This document shows, piece after piece, positions 1 through 9,364 of a DNA stretch of 64,000 nt (the first letter of the stretch is position 1; every line of letters begins with the position of its first letter). The position numbers were made by a program, and so were the translations under genes. The notes below the pieces were generated by a model. It had not been told where the DNA came from. It searched no databases and saw only the letters and a list, made by a program, of their open reading frames with translations. This stretch comes from Mycobacterium gastri. Its GTDB lineage: Bacteria > Actinomycetota > Actinomycetes > Mycobacteriales > Mycobacteriaceae. The stretch spans positions 1-64,000 of the forward strand of contig NZ_LQOX01000062.1 in assembly GCF_002102175.1 (NCBI RefSeq), read 5' to 3'.

Positions 1-998
1 AGTGTGTGGTTCGCTCCGCCGGCTCCGCCGGCCCCGCCGGCCCCGCCCGTTCCGCCGTCAAGACCGGACCCCCCGTCCGCCAGCCCGGGTGCGCCCGAAC
101 CACCGGCCCCGCCGGTACCGCCCGCTCCGCCGGCCCCGCCGTGACCTCTGAGCGAGAACAGCTGTGTGTTGGCACCCCCGGCCCCGCCCTGACCGCCCGC
201 ACCACCGTTTTGCCCAGTTCCGGCGCCGCCGGCCCCGCCGGCTCCGCCGGCACCTCCGGAGCCGGCCGGCCCGCCACCGATCAGGCCATTGGCCCCGCCG
301 GCGCCGCCGTCACCGCCGGCGGCACCTCCTGCGCCGCCGGCCCCGCCGGCTCCGCCGCTGCCGCCATGACCCCACAGGCCCGCCGACCCGCCGGCCCCGC
401 CAATACCGCCGGCCGCGCCGGCCAGGCCGGCCCCACCGGCTCCGCCGTTACCGCCGTGGCCGATCAATCCGGCGTTCCCGCCGGCGCCACCGGCGGCGCC
501 GGCCCCGCCGGCACCGCCGTTGCCGCCGTTGCCGACGATCCATCCGCCGTCACCGCCCCTACCGCCGGCCGCGCCGGGGACAGTGCCCGCCGCACCGTCA
601 GCGCCATTGCCGAACAATGGGCGCCCCGTCAAGGCCTTCACCGGCGAAAAGACCGAAAGCGTCTGGCCCGCCTCCAACAGGACATCTAACGGCGAGGCAT
701 TGGCGGCATTGGCGGCATTGGCGGCCTCGGCGGCCGCATACGCGCCGGCCCCCGCGGACAACAGCTGGGTGAACCTGGAGTGAAACAGCGCCGCCTGGGC
801 ACTCAACGCCTGAAAGTCCCGCCCATAGCCGCTTAGCAGCCGCGTGATCGCCGCCGACACCTCATCCTGGGCGGCCGGCAGGATGCTGGTGGTGGCGGTC
901 GCCGCCGCCGCGGTGGCCCCCCCGATCGTCTGTCCGATCCCACTCAGATCTGCTGACACACCGGCCAATACCTCTGGTGTTGCTATCAGCTGCGACAT
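1..998 (-). CDS. PE_PGRS family protein (3' end outside window)
   Basis: The reverse strand reads an intact PE domain from ATG at 998 ([20 protein letters not shown]...), followed by a linker and, from about residue 150, long runs of Gly-Gly-Ala/Gly-Gly-Asn repeats that continue to the window edge without a stop. This is the PE_PGRS architecture: an N-terminal helical PE domain of about 100 residues, exported through ESX-5, then a glycine-rich repeat domain at the cell surface. A purine-rich AGGGAAACC lies just before the ATG. It is divergent from tmk. In M. tuberculosis, as I remember it, sahH sits on this side of tmk, so this gene is a species-specific neighbour. The C-terminus is not visible. 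Confidence 0.9.
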   Translation of the reverse strand, partial: MSQLIATPEVLAGVSADLSGIGQTIGGATAAAATATTSILPAAQDEVSAAITRLLSGYGRDFQALSAQAALFHSRFTQLLSAGAGAYAAAEAANAANAANASPLDVLLEAGQTLSVFSPVKALTGRPLFGNGADGAAGTVPGAAGGRGGDGGWIVGNGGNGGAGGAGAAGGAGGNAGLIGHGGNGGAGGAGLAGAAGGIGGAGGSAGLWGHGGSGGAGGAGGAGGAAGGDGGAGGANGLIGGGPAGSGGAGGAGGAGGAGTGQNGGAGGQGGAGGANTQLFSLRGHGGAGGAGGTGGAGGSGAPGLADGGSGLDGGTGGAGGAGGAGGANHT

Positions 999-1221
999 CT
1001 GGTTTCCCTGTCTAATTCAGAACAAGGGGGATCGTATGTTCGATCCGGGTGCTTCGCCGGCGCTTTGGAAATATCTGCAAACTCTTGCTCCCGTCGTCGT
1101 GTCCACAAGCACTGCGCTACCTCCTCCACGGAGGCGGTCCGTCCCGTGCGCGCAGCGTCGCCGCGCCGTTGCCCGGGCAGGTTCTCACAATGCGTCCGGC
1201 ATCCGGCTATAGGCTCGCGCC

Positions 1222-1866
1222 GTGCTGATCGCGATCGAAGGCGTCGATGGTGCCGGCAAACGGACGCTGACCGAGGGTCTGCGCACGGCCTTCCACGCGG
1301 TCGGGAAGTCGGTGGCCACGCTGGCGTTCCCGCGCTACGGGCGTTCGGTCACCGCCGACATCGCCGCGGAGGCCCTGCACGGGGGGCACGGTGATCTCGC
1401 CTCGTCGGTGTACGCGATGGCGACGCTGTTCGCGCTCGACCGCGCCGGCGCGGCGGCGGAGATCGCGGAGCTGCGGCGGAACTACGACGTGGTGATCCTG
1501 GATCGCTACGTCGCCTCCAACGCCGCCTACAGCGCGGCCCGGCTGCGCGAGGACGCGGGCGGGCCGGCGGTTGCCTGGGTGCGGTACCTCGAATACCAGA
1601 GGCTGGCGCTGCCCGCACCCGACTGGCAAGTGCTGCTGGCGGTGTCTGCCGATCTCGCCGCACAGCGGGCCCGCAGCCGGGCCGAAGCGGACCCCGGGCG
1701 CCCGCGCGACAGCTACGAGCGTGACGACGAACTGCAACAGCGCGCCGGCGCGGTGTATGCGCAACTGGCCGCCGCGGACTGGAACGGACGATGGTTGGTC
1801 GTCGAATCCGAGGTCGATCCGGATCGCCTGGCGGCGACTCTGATGGCCTCAAATGATCGATTTTGA
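1222..1866 (+). CDS. tmk: Thymidylate kinase
   Basis: Phosphorylates dTMP to dTDP in the cytoplasm for DNA synthesis. Starts at GTG with MLIAIEGVDGAGKRTL, containing the P-loop (residues 7-14), followed by the nucleotide-binding LDRYVASNAAY segment and a C-terminal LID-like Arg-rich region (RARSRAEADPGRPRDSYERD). At 214 aa it matches the length and sequence I remember for M. tuberculosis Tmk (Rv3247c). It is followed 69 bases later by mtrA on the same strand, the conserved mycobacterial order. Nothing unusual is seen in the catalytic residues. Confidence 0.96.
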   Translation: MLIAIEGVDGAGKRTLTEGLRTAFHAVGKSVATLAFPRYGRSVTADIAAEALHGGHGDLASSVYAMATLFALDRAGAAAEIAELRRNYDVVILDRYVASNAAYSAARLREDAGGPAVAWVRYLEYQRLALPAPDWQVLLAVSADLAAQRARSRAEADPGRPRDSYERDDELQQRAGAVYAQLAAADWNGRWLVVESEVDPDRLAATLMASNDRF

Positions 1867-1935
1867 CACTATTCGCCCATATCAAAGACGAAACGCCCGG
1901 GTGTAATCGCAGTTTTGTCCCGTTCTAGTGCCACC

Positions 1936-2622
1936 ATGGACACCATGAGGCAAAGGATTCTCGTCGTCGATGATGACGCTTCGCTGGCAGAGATGCTGAC
2001 CATCGTGCTGCGTGGGGAGGGCTTCGACACCGCGGTCATCGGTGACGGCACCCAGGCCCTAACCGCGGTGCGCGAGCTGCGCCCCGATCTGGTGCTGCTG
2101 GACCTGATGCTGCCCGGCATGAACGGCATAGACGTATGTCGTGTGCTCCGTTCGGACTCCGGCGTTCCGATCGTGATGCTGACCGCCAAGACCGACACCG
2201 TCGACGTGGTGCTGGGTCTCGAGTCGGGCGCCGACGACTACATCATGAAGCCGTTCAAGCCCAAGGAGCTGGTCGCCCGGGTGCGGGCCCGGCTGCGCCG
2301 CAACGACGACGAGCCCGCCGAGATGTTGTCGATCGCCGATGTGGACATCGACGTGCCGGCGCACAAGGTCACCCGCAACGGTGAGCAGATCTCGCTGACG
2401 CCGCTGGAATTCGACCTGCTGGTCGCACTGGCACGCAAACCCCGCCAGGTGTTTACTCGTGATGTGCTGCTCGAACAGGTGTGGGGATATCGTCACCCGG
2501 CCGATACCCGGCTGGTGAATGTGCATGTCCAGCGTCTGCGGGCCAAGGTCGAGAAAGACCCGGAGAACCCGACAGTGGTGTTGACCGTTCGAGGAGTGGG
2601 ATACAAGGCCGGACCTCCGTGA
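1936..2622 (+). CDS. mtrA: Response regulator MtrA
   Basis: OmpR/PhoB-type response regulator of the essential MtrAB system controlling cell division, wall hydrolases and dnaA expression. The receiver domain occupies residues 1-120 (VVDDDASL acidic pocket, [11 protein letters not shown] phospho-acceptor Asp, MLTAKTD, KPFKP). The winged-helix DNA-binding domain occupies about 130-228 ([22 protein letters not shown]). The start was set at ATG 1936 ([11 protein letters not shown]), giving 228 aa, the known MtrA length; an upstream in-frame extension to 1915 is possible but not conserved. It forms an operon with mtrB and lpqB. Confidence 0.97.
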   Translation: MDTMRQRILVVDDDASLAEMLTIVLRGEGFDTAVIGDGTQALTAVRELRPDLVLLDLMLPGMNGIDVCRVLRSDSGVPIVMLTAKTDTVDVVLGLESGADDYIMKPFKPKELVARVRARLRRNDDEPAEMLSIADVDIDVPAHKVTRNGEQISLTPLEFDLLVALARKPRQVFTRDVLLEQVWGYRHPADTRLVNVHVQRLRAKVEKDPENPTVVLTVRGVGYKAGPP

Positions 2623-2683
2623 TCCCCGCGGACGACTGCGATGCCCTGGGGGTACCGTCCGCCGGCGGGGGAGTGCGGCGCCG

Positions 2684-4363
2684 GTGATCTGGGGCTCTCG
2701 GCGGCGTACTCGTGGTCGTTGGGGGCGCTCCGGCCTGATGACCCGCGGCTTGAGTGCGCTGAGTCGAGCCGTTGCCGTGGCATGGCGCCGATCGTTGCAA
2801 CTGCGGGTCGTGGCGCTGACGCTGGGACTCTCGCTGGCAGTGATCCTGGCGCTTGGCTTCGTACTGACCAGCCAGGTCACCAACCGGGTGCTCGATATCA
2901 AGCTCAAGGCCGCCATCGACCAGACTGAGCGGGCGCGAAACACCGTCAGCGGCATCGTCAACGGCGAAGAGACCCGCTCGCTGGACAGCAGCCTGCAGCT
3001 CGCGCGCAACACCCTGACCTCGAAAACCGATCCCGCCTCCGGTACCAGCCAGGCCGGTGCGTTCGATGCGGTGCTGATGGTCCCGGGTGACGGGCCGCGC
3101 GCCGCCTCCACGGCCGGACCCGTCGACCAGGTGCCCGCCGCGTTGCGAGGCTTCGTCAAGGCCGGCCAGGCCGCGTATCAGTACGCCACGGTGCACACCG
3201 ACGGCTTTTCCGGGCCGGCGCTCATTGTCGGGACGCCGACGTCGTCGCGGGTGGCCAACCTGGAGCTGTACCTGATCTTTCCGCTGGCCAACGAGCAGGC
3301 CACCATCGCGCTGGTGCGCGGCACCATGGCAACGGGCAGTCTGGTGCTGCTGGTCCTGCTGTCCGGCATCGCGCTGCTGGTGTCGCGCCAAGTCGTGGTC
3401 CCGGTCCGCTCGGCTTCGCGGATCGCCGAACGGTTCGCCGAGGGGCATCTGTCGGAACGAATGCCGGTGCGCGGTGAAGACGACATGGCCCGATTGGCGG
3501 TGTCGTTCAACGACATGGCCGAGAGTCTGTCCCGCCAGATCACCCAACTCGAGGAGTTCGGCAACCTGCAGCGCCGCTTCACCTCCGACGTCAGCCACGA
3601 ACTGCGCACCCCGCTGACCACGGTGCGCATGGCGGCCGACTTGATCTACGACCACAGCGCCGACCTGGACCCTACGCTGCGCCGCTCCACCGAGCTGATG
3701 GTCAGCGAGCTGGACCGGTTCGAGTCGCTGCTCAACGACCTGCTGGAGATCTCCCGGCACGACGCCGGGGTGGCGGAGCTGTCGGTAGAGGCGGTCGACC
3801 TGCGCACGACCGTCAAGAACGCCCTGGGCAATGTGGGGCACCTGGCCGAGGAGACCGGTATCGAGTTGCTCGTGGAGTTGCCGGCCCACGAGGTGATCGC
3901 TGAGGTCGACGCGCGCCGGGTAGAACGGATACTGCGCAATCTGATTGCCAACGCCATCGACCACGCCGAGCACAAGCCGGTGCGGATCCGGATGGCCGCC
4001 GACGAGGACACGGTGGCGGTCACGGTGCGCGACTACGGGGTGGGGCTGCGGCCCGGTGAGGAGAAACTGGTGTTCAGCCGGTTCTGGCGCGCCGATCCCT
4101 CGCGGGTGCGGCGCTCCGGAGGCACCGGGCTGGGTCTGGCGATCAGCATCGAGGACGCGCGGCTGCACCAGGGCCGGCTGGAAGCCTGGGGGGAACCCGG
4201 CCAGGGCTCCTGCTTCCGGCTGACGCTGCCGCTGGTGCGCGGCCACAAGGTGACCACCAGCCCCTTGCCCATGAAACCGATCCCGCAACCCGTCCCACAG
4301 CCGAACGCGCCAGAACACAAAGATCGTCAGCACCAGCGTGAACCCGCGGAGTGGAGCGGCTGA
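2684..4363 (+). CDS. mtrB: Sensor histidine kinase MtrB
   Basis: Membrane sensor kinase that phosphorylates MtrA. Starts at GTG 2684 ([11 protein letters not shown]), 559 aa. Order of parts: TM1 near residues 40-60, extracytoplasmic sensor region to about 210, TM2 near 213-235, HAMP linker ([18 protein letters not shown]), then DHp with [11 protein letters not shown], where His305 is the phospho-acceptor (codon 3596-3598). The HATPase domain has NAIDHA (N box), DYGVGL (G1) and GGTGLGLAI (G2). The C-terminal tail is Pro/Gln rich. It overlaps lpqB by 13 bases, implying translational coupling. The known partner LpqB binds the MtrB sensor region. Confidence 0.97.
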   Translation: MIWGSRRRTRGRWGRSGLMTRGLSALSRAVAVAWRRSLQLRVVALTLGLSLAVILALGFVLTSQVTNRVLDIKLKAAIDQTERARNTVSGIVNGEETRSLDSSLQLARNTLTSKTDPASGTSQAGAFDAVLMVPGDGPRAASTAGPVDQVPAALRGFVKAGQAAYQYATVHTDGFSGPALIVGTPTSSRVANLELYLIFPLANEQATIALVRGTMATGSLVLLVLLSGIALLVSRQVVVPVRSASRIAERFAEGHLSERMPVRGEDDMARLAVSFNDMAESLSRQITQLEEFGNLQRRFTSDVSHELRTPLTTVRMAADLIYDHSADLDPTLRRSTELMVSELDRFESLLNDLLEISRHDAGVAELSVEAVDLRTTVKNALGNVGHLAEETGIELLVELPAHEVIAEVDARRVERILRNLIANAIDHAEHKPVRIRMAADEDTVAVTVRDYGVGLRPGEEKLVFSRFWRADPSRVRRSGGTGLGLAISIEDARLHQGRLEAWGEPGQGSCFRLTLPLVRGHKVTTSPLPMKPIPQPVPQPNAPEHKDRQHQREPAEWSG

Positions 4364-6138
4364 TGCGACGGATCCGGGCGATCCGGGCGAGCACAGCCCT
4401 GTTGTTCATGGCGGTGCTGCTCGGCGGCTGCGCGAGCGTGCCCAGTTCGTCGGCGCCGCAAGCCATCGGCACCGTCGAGCGTCCGGCGCCGTCGAACTTG
4501 CCCAAGCCGACCCCGGGCATGGATCCCGACGTGCTGCTGCGCGAATTCCTCAAGGCCACGGCCGACCCGGCGAACCGGCATCTGGCGGCACGCCAGTTCC
4601 TTACCCAGTCGGCGTCCAACGCCTGGGACGACGCCGGCAGCGCGCTGCTGATCGACCACGTGGTCTTCGTCGAAACCCGTGGTGCGGAACGGGTTTCGGC
4701 GACCATGCGGGCAGATATCCTGGGCTCGCTCTCTGATGTCGGGGTCTTCGAGACCGCCGAGGGCCAGCTGCCGGATCCGGGTCCGATCGAATTGGTCAAG
4801 ACGCCCGGTGGCTGGCGCATCGACCGGCTGCCCAACGGGGTTTTTCTGGACTGGCAGCAGTTCCAGGCGACCTACAAGCGCAACACCTTGTACTTCGCCG
4901 ACCCGACCGGCAAGACCGTGGTTCCCGACCCGCGCTACGTCGCGGTGTCCGATCACGACCAGCTGGCCACCGAGTTGGTGTCCAAGCTGCTGTCGGGGCC
5001 GCGTCCGGAGATGACCCACACGGTGCGCAACCTGCTGGCTCCGCCGCTGCGGCTGCGCGGTCCGGTAACCCGTGCCGACGGCGGCAAGAGCGGCATCGGC
5101 AAGGGGTACGGCGGGGCGCGCATCGACCTGGAGAAGCTGTCCACCACCGATCCGCACAGTAGGCAATTGCTTGCCGCCCAAATCATTTGGACGTTGGCCC
5201 GAGCCGACATCCGAGGACCGTATGTGATCAACGCCGACGGCGCCCCGCTCGACGACAGGTTTGCCGAAGGATGGAACACCTCCGACGTCGCCGCCACGGA
5301 CCCGGGCGTGGCCGATGGTGCGGGCGCGGGCCTGCACGCCCTGGTGGGCGGTTCACTGGTGGCGCTGGACGGACAGCGGATCACCACCGTGCCCGGCGCC
5401 TTCGGACGGATGGGCGACCAGACCGGGGCAGCACTGTCCCGCAGTGGCCGCCAGGTGGCCTCGGTGGTGACGCTGCGCCGCGGCGCCCCCGATGTGGCGG
5501 CCTCCTTGTGGATCGGCGACCTCGGCGGCGAGGCGGTCCAGTCGGCCGACGGCCACAATCTTTCGCGGCCCAGCTGGTCGCTGGACGACGCGGTGTGGGT
5601 GGTCGTCGACACCAACGTCGTGCTGCGGGCGATCCAGGAAACCGCATCGGGACAACCGGCGCGGATCCCGGTGGATTCCACCGCGGTGTCCAGTCGCTTT
5701 CCGGGCGCGATCACCGACCTGCAGCTGTCTCGCGACGGGACGCGGGCCGCGATGGTGATCGACGGGCAGGTGATCCTCGCCGGTGTCGAGCAGACCCAGG
5801 CCGGCCAGTTCGGCCTGACCTATCCGCGGCGGCTGGGTTTCGGGCTGGGCACCTCGGTGGTGTCGTTGTCCTGGCGAACCGGCGACGACATCGTGGTGAC
5901 CCGCAACGATGCGACACATCCGGTGTCGTATGTGAACCTCGACGGGGTCAATTCCGACGCCCCGGCCAGGGGTTTGCAGATACCGCTGTTCGCCATCGCC
6001 GCCAACCCCTCGACGGTCTACGTTGCCGCCCCGCAAGGGGTGCTGATGTATTCGGCGTCGGCCGCCGACGGTCAACAGGGCTGGGCGGAGGTTCCGGGCC
6101 TGATGGTGGCGGGGGCGGCGCCGGTGTTGCCGGGATGA
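4351..6138 (+). CDS. lpqB: Lipoprotein LpqB (MtrAB accessory)
   Basis: Secreted lipoprotein that modulates MtrB signalling. The N-terminus carries a short basic region, a hydrophobic core and the lipobox LLGGC with the lipidated Cys at residue 27, followed by a GerMN-like domain (about residues 150-300) and a C-terminal beta-propeller. The 595-aa length is close to the 583 aa I remember for Rv3244c, and the sequence is colinear with it. GTG 4351 was chosen because it overlaps the end of mtrB; ATG 4363 (four codons later) is an alternative that would still keep the whole signal peptide. Confidence 0.95.
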   Translation: MERLMRRIRAIRASTALLFMAVLLGGCASVPSSSAPQAIGTVERPAPSNLPKPTPGMDPDVLLREFLKATADPANRHLAARQFLTQSASNAWDDAGSALLIDHVVFVETRGAERVSATMRADILGSLSDVGVFETAEGQLPDPGPIELVKTPGGWRIDRLPNGVFLDWQQFQATYKRNTLYFADPTGKTVVPDPRYVAVSDHDQLATELVSKLLSGPRPEMTHTVRNLLAPPLRLRGPVTRADGGKSGIGKGYGGARIDLEKLSTTDPHSRQLLAAQIIWTLARADIRGPYVINADGAPLDDRFAEGWNTSDVAATDPGVADGAGAGLHALVGGSLVALDGQRITTVPGAFGRMGDQTGAALSRSGRQVASVVTLRRGAPDVAASLWIGDLGGEAVQSADGHNLSRPSWSLDDAVWVVVDTNVVLRAIQETASGQPARIPVDSTAVSSRFPGAITDLQLSRDGTRAAMVIDGQVILAGVEQTQAGQFGLTYPRRLGFGLGTSVVSLSWRTGDDIVVTRNDATHPVSYVNLDGVNSDAPARGLQIPLFAIAANPSTVYVAAPQGVLMYSASAADGQQGWAEVPGLMVAGAAPVLPG

Positions 6139-6198
6139 GTGCTGTGCTGGGCTGGGCTGATCTCACCGGCTACCCTCGCAGTGAGGAGGCGCTTGTCG

Positions 6199-7029
6199 AT
6201 GTCGCCCAGAGTTCCATTCCTGCGTTGGGACGATCCGTTCCGCGCCCTCGACATGCTGGCCTCGTTGTGGTCGTCGACCGGGTTGCCGTCGGTGAGCGCG
6301 GGAGCCGCCCAAGCGGTCGCCATGCCGTACCGCACCTTGTTCATGACGCTGCAGCAGTTGCTCGTCGACAAGGAAGTCACGGTGCGCATCGGCGGCGACG
6401 ATGTGGTGCTGACCGTCACCGAGTTGGACGCCGAGCTCGACCCGCAGGGATTGCCCGTCGGTCAGCTCGGCGAGGTCCGCGTCGCCGCGCGCGACGTCAG
6501 ATGGGATCAGCACCATCTGCAGACCGCGGTCGCCGTCCTGCGCAACGTGCACATTCGTCCGGGCGTGCCCCCGTTGGTGGTAGCGGCTCCGGCCCGGTTG
6601 TCGTCGGTGCTGTCGGCGGACATCTTCGATGATGTGCTGCAGCAGGCGGCTCCGCAGCTGCGCAGTGAGCTGTGCGGGGACGGGACTGCCCGGCTGCGTT
6701 GGGCACGCCGGCCCGGTTGGGGCGGGGTGGAAGTGGACGCCGACGTGGTGGGCACGACGTTGTGGCTGCGGCCGCGCGCCGTGATCACCGGGCACCGGCG
6801 GTGGCCCCTGCCGATCCGGATACCCGCGTACCGGGTGCCGCTGCCCAAGCTGCCCCATGGATTGCTGCTGACCGACGTCGACCTTGGCCCGGATTCGCTG
6901 CACCTGTCCGCGCTGCTGCCGGAGTGGCGAATGGAGTTGCCGCTGCGACATCTCGAGGATCTGATCACCCGGTTGAGTCAAGGGGCGCTCAACTTCACCT
7001 GGCCTTCGTTGCTGCGGGGCTCGGACTGA
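6199..7029 (+). CDS. Conserved hypothetical protein, Rv3243c family
   Basis: A 276-aa protein that always follows lpqB in mycobacteria; the function is unknown. ATG 6199 (MSPRVPFLRWDDP) was chosen over GTG 6139 because AGGAGG sits about 10 bases upstream (6184-6189). The body alternates charged and valine-rich beta strands with no signal peptide. The C-terminal part (KLPHGLLLTDVDLGPDSLHLSALL) resembles the DUF2993/LmeA fold of lipid-binding or phospholipase proteins; that resemblance is my inference. It is the last gene of the mtrA operon, 61 bases after lpqB. Confidence 0.85.
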   Translation: MSPRVPFLRWDDPFRALDMLASLWSSTGLPSVSAGAAQAVAMPYRTLFMTLQQLLVDKEVTVRIGGDDVVLTVTELDAELDPQGLPVGQLGEVRVAARDVRWDQHHLQTAVAVLRNVHIRPGVPPLVVAAPARLSSVLSADIFDDVLQQAAPQLRSELCGDGTARLRWARRPGWGGVEVDADVVGTTLWLRPRAVITGHRRWPLPIRIPAYRVPLPKLPHGLLLTDVDLGPDSLHLSALLPEWRMELPLRHLEDLITRLSQGALNFTWPSLLRGSD

Positions 7030-7336
7030 TCGGCGCCGAGGTGACCCCGTGCTTCCGGAGCTGCCAAAATTTGCCAGAACGACATCCCGATCGGGCGCGG
7101 GCGACTCACCGCGGGATTCCGCGTGGCCGACTATGCGTCCGCTCGGCGGCGCGGCGAACGTGAAAAACGGTCCCTAAGTCACTATTTGGGAGATCCTGGA
7201 TCACGACGCGGCCGGTGTGCCGTATCGGTTCGGCAACCAATAAGCCTTGATCTAGGCAAGGATTCGGCGCAGCGATACGGTTCCCCATTGTCGCGGTGTT
7301 CGCGGGTGGCTTGGGCAGGAATGAACGGAGTTGGCG
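7030..7336 (+). other. Intergenic, no gene seen
   Basis: About 300 bases between the mtr operon and the next gene. Short open frames exist on both strands, but none has a ribosome binding site, a conserved domain or mycobacterial third-position GC bias. No hairpin with a T tail was recognised. Confidence 0.5.
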
Positions 7337-7930
7337 TTGCGGCTTGTTGATCGGTGCTGCGTTGCAGTTGCTGCCGGCGCGGGGTTGTGCGCGGCTGCTC
7401 TCGCGTTGAGTCCGGGCGCGGTTGCGACTCCGCTGCGGACAGGCGGCGCGAATTGCATTGAGCAGCAAGTGGGGTTCGGTGCGGCGCCGATAGCCGCTGC
7501 GCCAGTGGTTCTGCCCGGTCCGGTGCCCATCGCGCCGGTCGTGCCCGTGGTGCCGCCGGTGCCCGTGGCACCGGTACCGGTGGTGCCGCCGGTGCCCGTG
7601 GCACCGGTACCCGTGGTGCCGCCGGTGCCACCCGTGCCAGTCATGCCTGCCGCAGTGCCGGTAGTCCCGGTGGCTCCGATCGCTGGTACGGCGGGAGGGG
7701 TCGATGGTGCGCCGGTTGCTGCCCCGATAACGACGCAGGCCGGCACGGGCAAGGGGGCCCCAATGACTCCCGCAGCCGGGAAGACCCCCGAACCGGTTGT
7801 GCTGCCTGGTCCGCAGGCGGCGCCACAGGCGGTGGCTGCCGAGGTGCCCGCGGCGTCCATCCCGGCTGTGCTGGCAGGGACCACGACGGTTTTTCCTGCG
7901 TGCGGGGCGGTGGGCGTGCCGGCGCAGTAA
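7337..7930 (+). CDS. Secreted Pro/Val/Ala-rich repeat protein
   Basis: A 197-aa protein of unknown function. TTG 7337 is proposed as start because GGAG (7327-7330) is six bases upstream; TTG 7331 is too close. Residues 1-30 form a signal peptide (basic MRLVDR, then VAVAAGAGLCAAALALSPGAVA). The mature part has three Cys residues at most and a central Pro/Val stretch with an 11-residue repeat, VVPPVPVAPVP, present twice plus a partial third copy. The C-terminus is Ala/Pro rich and ends with a CGAVGVPAQ tail. Such low-complexity proteins resemble mycobacterial exported Pro-rich antigens, but no family is recognised. It is monocistronic and followed by more than 300 bases without a firm gene. Confidence 0.7.
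   Translation: MRLVDRCCVAVAAGAGLCAAALALSPGAVATPLRTGGANCIEQQVGFGAAPIAAAPVVLPGPVPIAPVVPVVPPVPVAPVPVVPPVPVAPVPVVPPVPPVPVMPAAVPVVPVAPIAGTAGGVDGAPVAAPITTQAGTGKGAPMTPAAGKTPEPVVLPGPQAAPQAVAAEVPAASIPAVLAGTTTVFPACGAVGVPAQ
7547..7633 (+). repeat. 33-bp coding tandem repeat
   Basis: Two full copies (7547-7579 and 7580-7612), almost identical in DNA, plus a partial third (7613-7633). Each codes for VVPPVPVAPVP in the secreted protein. Near-identity at the nucleotide level suggests recent slippage, so copy number may vary between strains. Confidence 0.85.
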
Positions 7931-8247
7931 GAGCCACTCTGTGGAAAGTTCACTTGGTGGTTTCACCGATCGGCCACGACGCCAGCCCGCTGCCGCATTG
8001 TGCTCACCGCGAGCGCAGTTCGACGGCCTCGGCCCTGTCGCGGCGCAGTGCCGCGCGCGAGCAGTTTGGCGGCGATCGCGATTCGGCGGCCTTGCCGCTT
8101 GAGGATTCGACACAAGCCAGCCATCGCGCATCACCAACGAATTGCCGAAGGCGGTCCGCAAGCCACTAGCCGGTGATGTCGACAGGTGATGGCGCGCTTG
8201 GCTTATAGCCCAAGGGGGTATAGGTTCGGATGGCCACCCGGGGCGTT
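7931..8247 (+). other. Intergenic, no firm gene
   Basis: No conserved frame was recognised on either strand. The base composition is more even than in neighbouring genes towards 8200-8250. It may contain decayed sequence. Confidence 0.4.
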
Positions 8248-8433
8248 TCATTGGCAAAAAGGACAGATGTCGTCGTGGGGGGCGCCGCGCTTGCTGACCT
8301 CCTGCCTGGCCTGCTTATCGTCGTTGCGAATAAACGGCCGGGTAGCCGAATCGCTCTGGCAGAAGGCGCAGTTGCCGACGAACCTTTGGGGCCTGGTGAA
8401 CTTTGGGACGGGAAGAAGATAGTTGATGCACAC
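8248..8433 (-). CDS. Putative CxxC...CxxC micro-protein
   Basis: A 61-aa reading frame starting at GTG 8433 (the only start before an in-frame stop at 8446-8448) with two Cys pairs, NCAFCQ and ICPFCQ, about 33 residues apart, as in small zinc ribbons. Third codon positions are strongly G/C, whereas the overlapping plus-strand frames have mixed third positions; this argues that the minus frame was the selected one. Its start overlaps the start of the divergent hydrolase gene by eight bases, which is unusual, and no good ribosome binding site is seen. It could be a real zinc-binding peptide or a remnant of a longer gene. Confidence 0.4.
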   Translation of the reverse strand: MCINYLLPVPKFTRPQRFVGNCAFCQSDSATRPFIRNDDKQARQEVSKRGAPHDDICPFCQ

Positions 8434-9313
8434 CCTGGGCAGCAGTCACTTCATCCACCTACCTGACGGGCGCAAGCTGCATTACATGACGGCAGGGACC
8501 GGCGGCCCCACCGTGGTATTTGAATCCGGTTTAGGCGCCTCGCGATCGGAGTGGGGACTCGTGCAGCCGCGTGTGGCGCAGCGATTCCGTACCGTGGTCT
8601 ACGACCGGGCCAATCTAGGTCGCAGCGACGCAGATCCGGAGCCACGCACACTGGAACGCATCACCGGCGATCTGACCCAGCTGCTGTCAGCTCTGGATGA
8701 GGCCCCGTACGTCCTGGCCGGGCACAGCTACGGCGGAACAATCGCTCTGGCTGCTGCCGCGACAAATCTATCCAAGATCGCGGGGCTGGTGCTCATCGAC
8801 CACGCCGACGAACACGTCAACACCTGCTGCGGGTCGCCGCTCAAACGCCTGCGCAGGATCGCGCTGGCCGGACGGTCGGTGGTCGGCGCATTAAGGCGCC
8901 TGCGCCTGATATCGCTGGCCGTCCGGCAGGCCATGCCGGGAATGCCTGCCGACGTGCTGGACGATCTGATCACTGAGGATCTCAGCTCGCGCGCCGCCCA
9001 GGCGGCCGACGAGGAGGAACGGTTCTTCATCGAGGGCCTGCGAACTCTGCGGCGCAATCCGCCTGCCCTCGGCGACATGCCGGTCACGGTCATCTCAGGG
9101 ATGAAGTCGACGATCTTCGACAGGTCAATCCGCAAGGAGTTCGTGGCGGCGCACCGCCGGACCGCAGCGAGGCTGAATGCGCGTCATGTCGAGGCGACGC
9201 GGTCCAATCACCAAGTGGTCCTCACCGAACCGCTACTAGTCGCTGACGAGATCATCCGAACCGCCAGCCACCAGCGTGAGCTATCACCCAACAACCCGCA
9301 CGGCACGACGTAA
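8426..9313 (+). CDS. Alpha/beta hydrolase
   Basis: A 295-aa alpha/beta-hydrolase-fold enzyme of unknown substrate. ATG 8426 follows a purine-rich GGGAAGAAG. Features: oxyanion region FESGLGASRSEW, strand VVYDRANLGRSD, nucleophile elbow GHSYGG with Ser101, and a late His in RSNHQVVLTEP. A cap region with a Cys-Cys pair (NTCCGSP) and basic helices lies between. It resembles proline iminopeptidase/haloperoxidase-like hydrolases. It stands alone and is closed by a clear hairpin terminator, so it is probably a monocistronic accessory gene. Confidence 0.8.
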   Translation: MHTLGSSHFIHLPDGRKLHYMTAGTGGPTVVFESGLGASRSEWGLVQPRVAQRFRTVVYDRANLGRSDADPEPRTLERITGDLTQLLSALDEAPYVLAGHSYGGTIALAAAATNLSKIAGLVLIDHADEHVNTCCGSPLKRLRRIALAGRSVVGALRRLRLISLAVRQAMPGMPADVLDDLITEDLSSRAAQAADEEERFFIEGLRTLRRNPPALGDMPVTVISGMKSTIFDRSIRKEFVAAHRRTAARLNARHVEATRSNHQVVLTEPLLVADEIIRTASHQRELSPNNPHGTT

Positions 9314-9338
9314 CGATCGAGACCCGTTGCTGCGAAGG

Positions 9339-9364
9339 CACCACCCTGGGTGGGTGGTGTTTTT
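9339..9364 (+). terminator. Hairpin terminator with T tail
   Basis: Stem CACCACCC (9339-9346), 5-base loop, GGGTGGTG (9352-9359), then five T residues (9360-9364). It lies 25 bases after the stop codon of the hydrolase. A canonical intrinsic terminator like this is uncommon in mycobacteria. Confidence 0.8.

Noticed and set aside
6..772. Plus-strand Pro/Arg/Ala-rich frames in the first 800 bases
   Set aside because: They are reverse images of the Gly-Ala repeats of the minus-strand PE_PGRS gene, which begins with a real PE domain.
2453..4333. 626-aa minus frame opposite mtrB
   Set aside because: Shadow frame with Gln/Arg/His-rich composition and no motifs; mtrB has full kinase motifs.
7123..7350. 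75-aa plus-strand frame after the Rv3243c-like gene
   Set aside because: No ribosome binding site, poor codon bias and overlap with the better supported secreted protein.
7547..7633. CRISPR-like array
   Set aside because: The repeats are contiguous without spacers and encode a regular peptide repeat.
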